From Ensifer adhaerens (GTDB lineage Bacteria; Pseudomonadota; Alphaproteobacteria; Rhizobiales; Rhizobiaceae), in NCBI RefSeq assembly GCF_020035535.1, contig NZ_CP083351.1, positions 434,001 through 498,000 of the forward strand: 64,000 nucleotides of DNA, written 5' to 3'. The position numbers and the translations under genes are program-made. The notes beneath the pieces are model-generated. The model saw only the letters and a list, made by a program, of their open reading frames with translations. It was not told where the DNA came from and made no database searches. Numbering within the stretch: the stretch's first letter is position 1; every line of letters starts with the position of its first letter. Of this stretch, positions 62,236 through 64,000 are shown one piece after another.

Positions 62236-63260
62236 CCATCGAGGGCCTGAAGCCGACAGCGGTGGAACGGGGTAACATTGCAGAGGCATCGGTGGCCTTG
62301 GCGAAAACGTCAAGTGCGGCGCCTTTCGCAAGCTTTATCGTCTGCACGCGCAACCGCGCCGAAGCGCTCGAGACCTGCGTCCGGTCGATCGAGGCGGCCT
62401 GCGGTGTCGATGCTTTCGTCCGGTGGGAATTGATCGTCGTTGACAACGGATCAACCGATGACACGCCGGAGCGAATTGCTCGGATTATCGCTGCGTCGCG
62501 GCTGACTGTCATGCACCTCGTGGAGAGACGTCCGGGGCTTGCTGCCGCGCGCAACCTTGCCATTTCACGTGCTCGCGGCGGCATCTTAATCTTCATCGAC
62601 GACGATTGCGAAATCGATGCACACTATCTGCGCGATCTGGAATGTCATTACGAAGGCGGCGAAGATGCGCTTATCCGCGGCGGCCGCGTCGAACTGGGAG
62701 ACGTCAGCGACTTGCCCTTCACGATAAAGCGGTCGAGCGCACGCGAACGGTTCACCTCCTCTGTGCATCCGGGCGGGTTCGTTTTGGGTTGCAACATGAC
62801 GATGCATCGCGAGGTGGCGCTGCGCGTCGGGGCCTTCGACGAACGTTTCGGTGCCGGCGCCCCACTGCGTTCGGCCGAAGACACGGATTATCTGGTGCGT
62901 GCCTATCGGCTTGGCATCCCGATCGAATATGTACCCGATATGGTCGTCTTCCATCACCACGGCCGCCGGGCACGGGAAACCATCGAGACGCTTCATCGCA
63001 ATTACAGCTTCGGCAATGGTGCGCTCTGCGTGAAACACATCCGCACCGCACCGTGGCTGCTGCGGCATTTCTATTGGACGGTCCGGTCCGCGTTTGCCGA
63101 GATCTTCGGGGGGCCCAGATTCGACCCCGTCTTGCATCTGTCTCACTGGCCGATCGTGCTGATGAACCTGGTTGGCGCTCTCAAGTTCGTAGGCCTCTTC
63201 GTCGCCGCGCGCAGACTGGGCCAAGTCGAGCAGCGTGCTAAAGAGCAACTCCAGCGCTAA
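62232..63260 (+). CDS. Family 2 glycosyltransferase, second
   Basis: This 342-residue GT-A enzyme has SFIVCTRNRAEALETCVRSI, LIVVDNGSTDDTPE, the triple-Asp metal site in ILIFIDDDCEID, and a later acceptor motif SAEDTDYLVRAYRLG. The start overlaps the previous stop (ATGA), and a longer upstream frame is only a shadow. The C-terminal 60 residues are hydrophobic in places (PIVLMNLVGALKFVGLFVAA), suggesting membrane association. It is part of the polysaccharide locus. Confidence 0.92.
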   Translation: MTIEGLKPTAVERGNIAEASVALAKTSSAAPFASFIVCTRNRAEALETCVRSIEAACGVDAFVRWELIVVDNGSTDDTPERIARIIAASRLTVMHLVERRPGLAAARNLAISRARGGILIFIDDDCEIDAHYLRDLECHYEGGEDALIRGGRVELGDVSDLPFTIKRSSARERFTSSVHPGGFVLGCNMTMHREVALRVGAFDERFGAGAPLRSAEDTDYLVRAYRLGIPIEYVPDMVVFHHHGRRARETIETLHRNYSFGNGALCVKHIRTAPWLLRHFYWTVRSAFAEIFGGPRFDPVLHLSHWPIVLMNLVGALKFVGLFVAARRLGQVEQRAKEQLQR

Positions 63261-63269
63261 GGACTCGCC

Positions 63270-64000
63270 ATGAAGTTTCGTATCCTCCTGCCGAGCCTTC
63301 AGTTGTTGCGCGATGCACTGGGCGGCCAGTTGCGCCTGCTTCCGATCGTCATGGTTCTTGGCCTTTGCAGTGCGGCACTGGAGGGCGTCGGCATCGGCCT
63401 TATCATTCCGATGCTCGGGATCATCGCTGGCCACCAGGACCCGGCGGCGCTGAGCGGCATCTCTGCTCTCTTCCAGCAGGTCGGATCTGGCATGGACGAT
63501 CGTCAACGGCTGGTCGTCATCGCGGCTGCTGCCTTTGCCTTGATTTTCCTCAAGAACGTTTTGGCTTATGCCAATACGGTGCTTGCGGCTTTCATTTACG
63601 GCAAAGCGGGCCATTCAATCCGCGGTGCCCTTGCATCGCAGATCCTGCATGTCGGCTATCCCTTCCTGATGAAGGAGAGCCCGGGACGGTTGCTCAATAT
63701 CATTTCAAACGAGTCCTGGCGCGCCTGCGATGCCGTTCAGACGGTACTTGCGGCATTGGTGAATGGCTCGGCCACCATCATTCTGCTTGCGTTTCTTCTG
63801 CTCCTGTCCTGGCAGATGACGTTGTTCGTGGCGCTCGGCCTCTTCCTGATCCAGTTTCTCCACTACGTCCTCTCCGCAACGCTCACGGGTCCGAGCCGCA
63901 ATGTTACCGTCTTCAACGGCGAACTGGCGGCTCGCATGCTCCATCTGGTTCACGCTGGCCGCTTGATACGGATATTTGGCAAGGAGGTGCGAGAAAGGGT
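63270..64000 (+). CDS. ABC exporter (MsbA/PglK-like), 3'-truncated by window end
   Basis: The frame from ATG 63270 is open to the window end (243 codons). It encodes the membrane half of a type IV ABC exporter: a first segment VMVLGLCSAALEGVGIGLII, then KNVLAYANTVLAAFIYGKAG and a long hydrophobic pair. The NGELAARMLHLVHAGRLIRI part resembles the intracellular loop of polysaccharide or oligosaccharide flippases. The ATPase domain would lie beyond the window. It follows the second glycosyltransferase by 9 bp, so it probably exports or flips the glycan product. Confidence 0.85.
   Translation, partial: MKFRILLPSLQLLRDALGGQLRLLPIVMVLGLCSAALEGVGIGLIIPMLGIIAGHQDPAALSGISALFQQVGSGMDDRQRLVVIAAAAFALIFLKNVLAYANTVLAAFIYGKAGHSIRGALASQILHVGYPFLMKESPGRLLNIISNESWRACDAVQTVLAALVNGSATIILLAFLLLLSWQMTLFVALGLFLIQFLHYVLSATLTGPSRNVTVFNGELAARMLHLVHAGRLIRIFGKEVRER

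Noticed and set aside
1..64000. CRISPR arrays, tRNA or rRNA genes, insertion sequences and phage genes
   Set aside because: I looked for regularly spaced repeats, cloverleaf patterns, transposase or integrase motifs and found none that I could support.

Overview
The window is GC-rich alphaproteobacterial DNA. Its gene content is typical of Rhizobiales, most likely a Sinorhizobium/Ensifer-type genome: a second complete complex I cluster, a class III adenylate cyclase with a TPR tail, DUF1236 and BA14K secreted proteins, and several Opp/Dpp-type importers under LysR control. I see no rRNA, tRNA, transposase, CRISPR array or replication gene. The mix of transporters, envelope proteins and a duplicate respiratory complex suggests a chromid or megaplasmid region; this and the genus are inferences.

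Region 1 (1-11334) holds two peptide-type ABC importers. The first is cut by the window edge (two permeases, a fused double ATPase, then a LysR regulator). The second runs on the minus strand as solute-binding protein, a DMSP-lyase-like cupin, two permeases and a fused double ATPase, with a divergent LysR gene and a clear dyad in the shared upstream region. Region 2 (11335-18911) is a looser accessory stretch: a damaged XRE-type regulator, an SDR, an L,D-transpeptidase lipoprotein, two further lipoproteins, and a compact three-gene operon (ICMT-like methyltransferase, E2-fold acyltransferase, SDR with a C-terminal SEC-C zinc motif).

Region 3 (18912-36140) is the most unusual. A DUF3300-DUF2950 gene pair occurs twice as direct repeats flanking about 12 kb. 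Between the copies are a broken MarC gene, a DUF2721 protein, an AspT-type antiporter, a large PLP amino-acid decarboxylase, a second AspT-type antiporter, a frameshifted porin and a DUF4105 protein. Four near-identical palindromes (GTAAC-N-GTTAC) sit about 150-220 bp upstream of both DUF3300 genes, of a truncated third DUF3300 start, and of the DUF4105 gene. This suggests one regulon, possibly for acid or envelope stress.

Region 4 (36364-52988) encodes all complex I core subunits except a textbook NuoL, in a rearranged order: nuoJ, nuoK, two extra antiporter-like subunits with a small membrane protein between them, nuoM, nuoN, then nuoA-G on the plus strand; nuoH, nuoI and a two-CBS-domain protein lie on the minus strand. 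There are four antiporter-like subunits instead of three, and an FNR/FixK-like site precedes nuoJ.

Region 5 (52989-59711) has the adenylate cyclase, several small unknown proteins, a PilZ-like protein, a candidate sRNA with a strong terminator, and a group of small secreted proteins. Region 6 (59908-64000) starts a surface-polysaccharide locus: acyltransferase-3, two GT2 glycosyltransferases and an ABC exporter cut by the window end.
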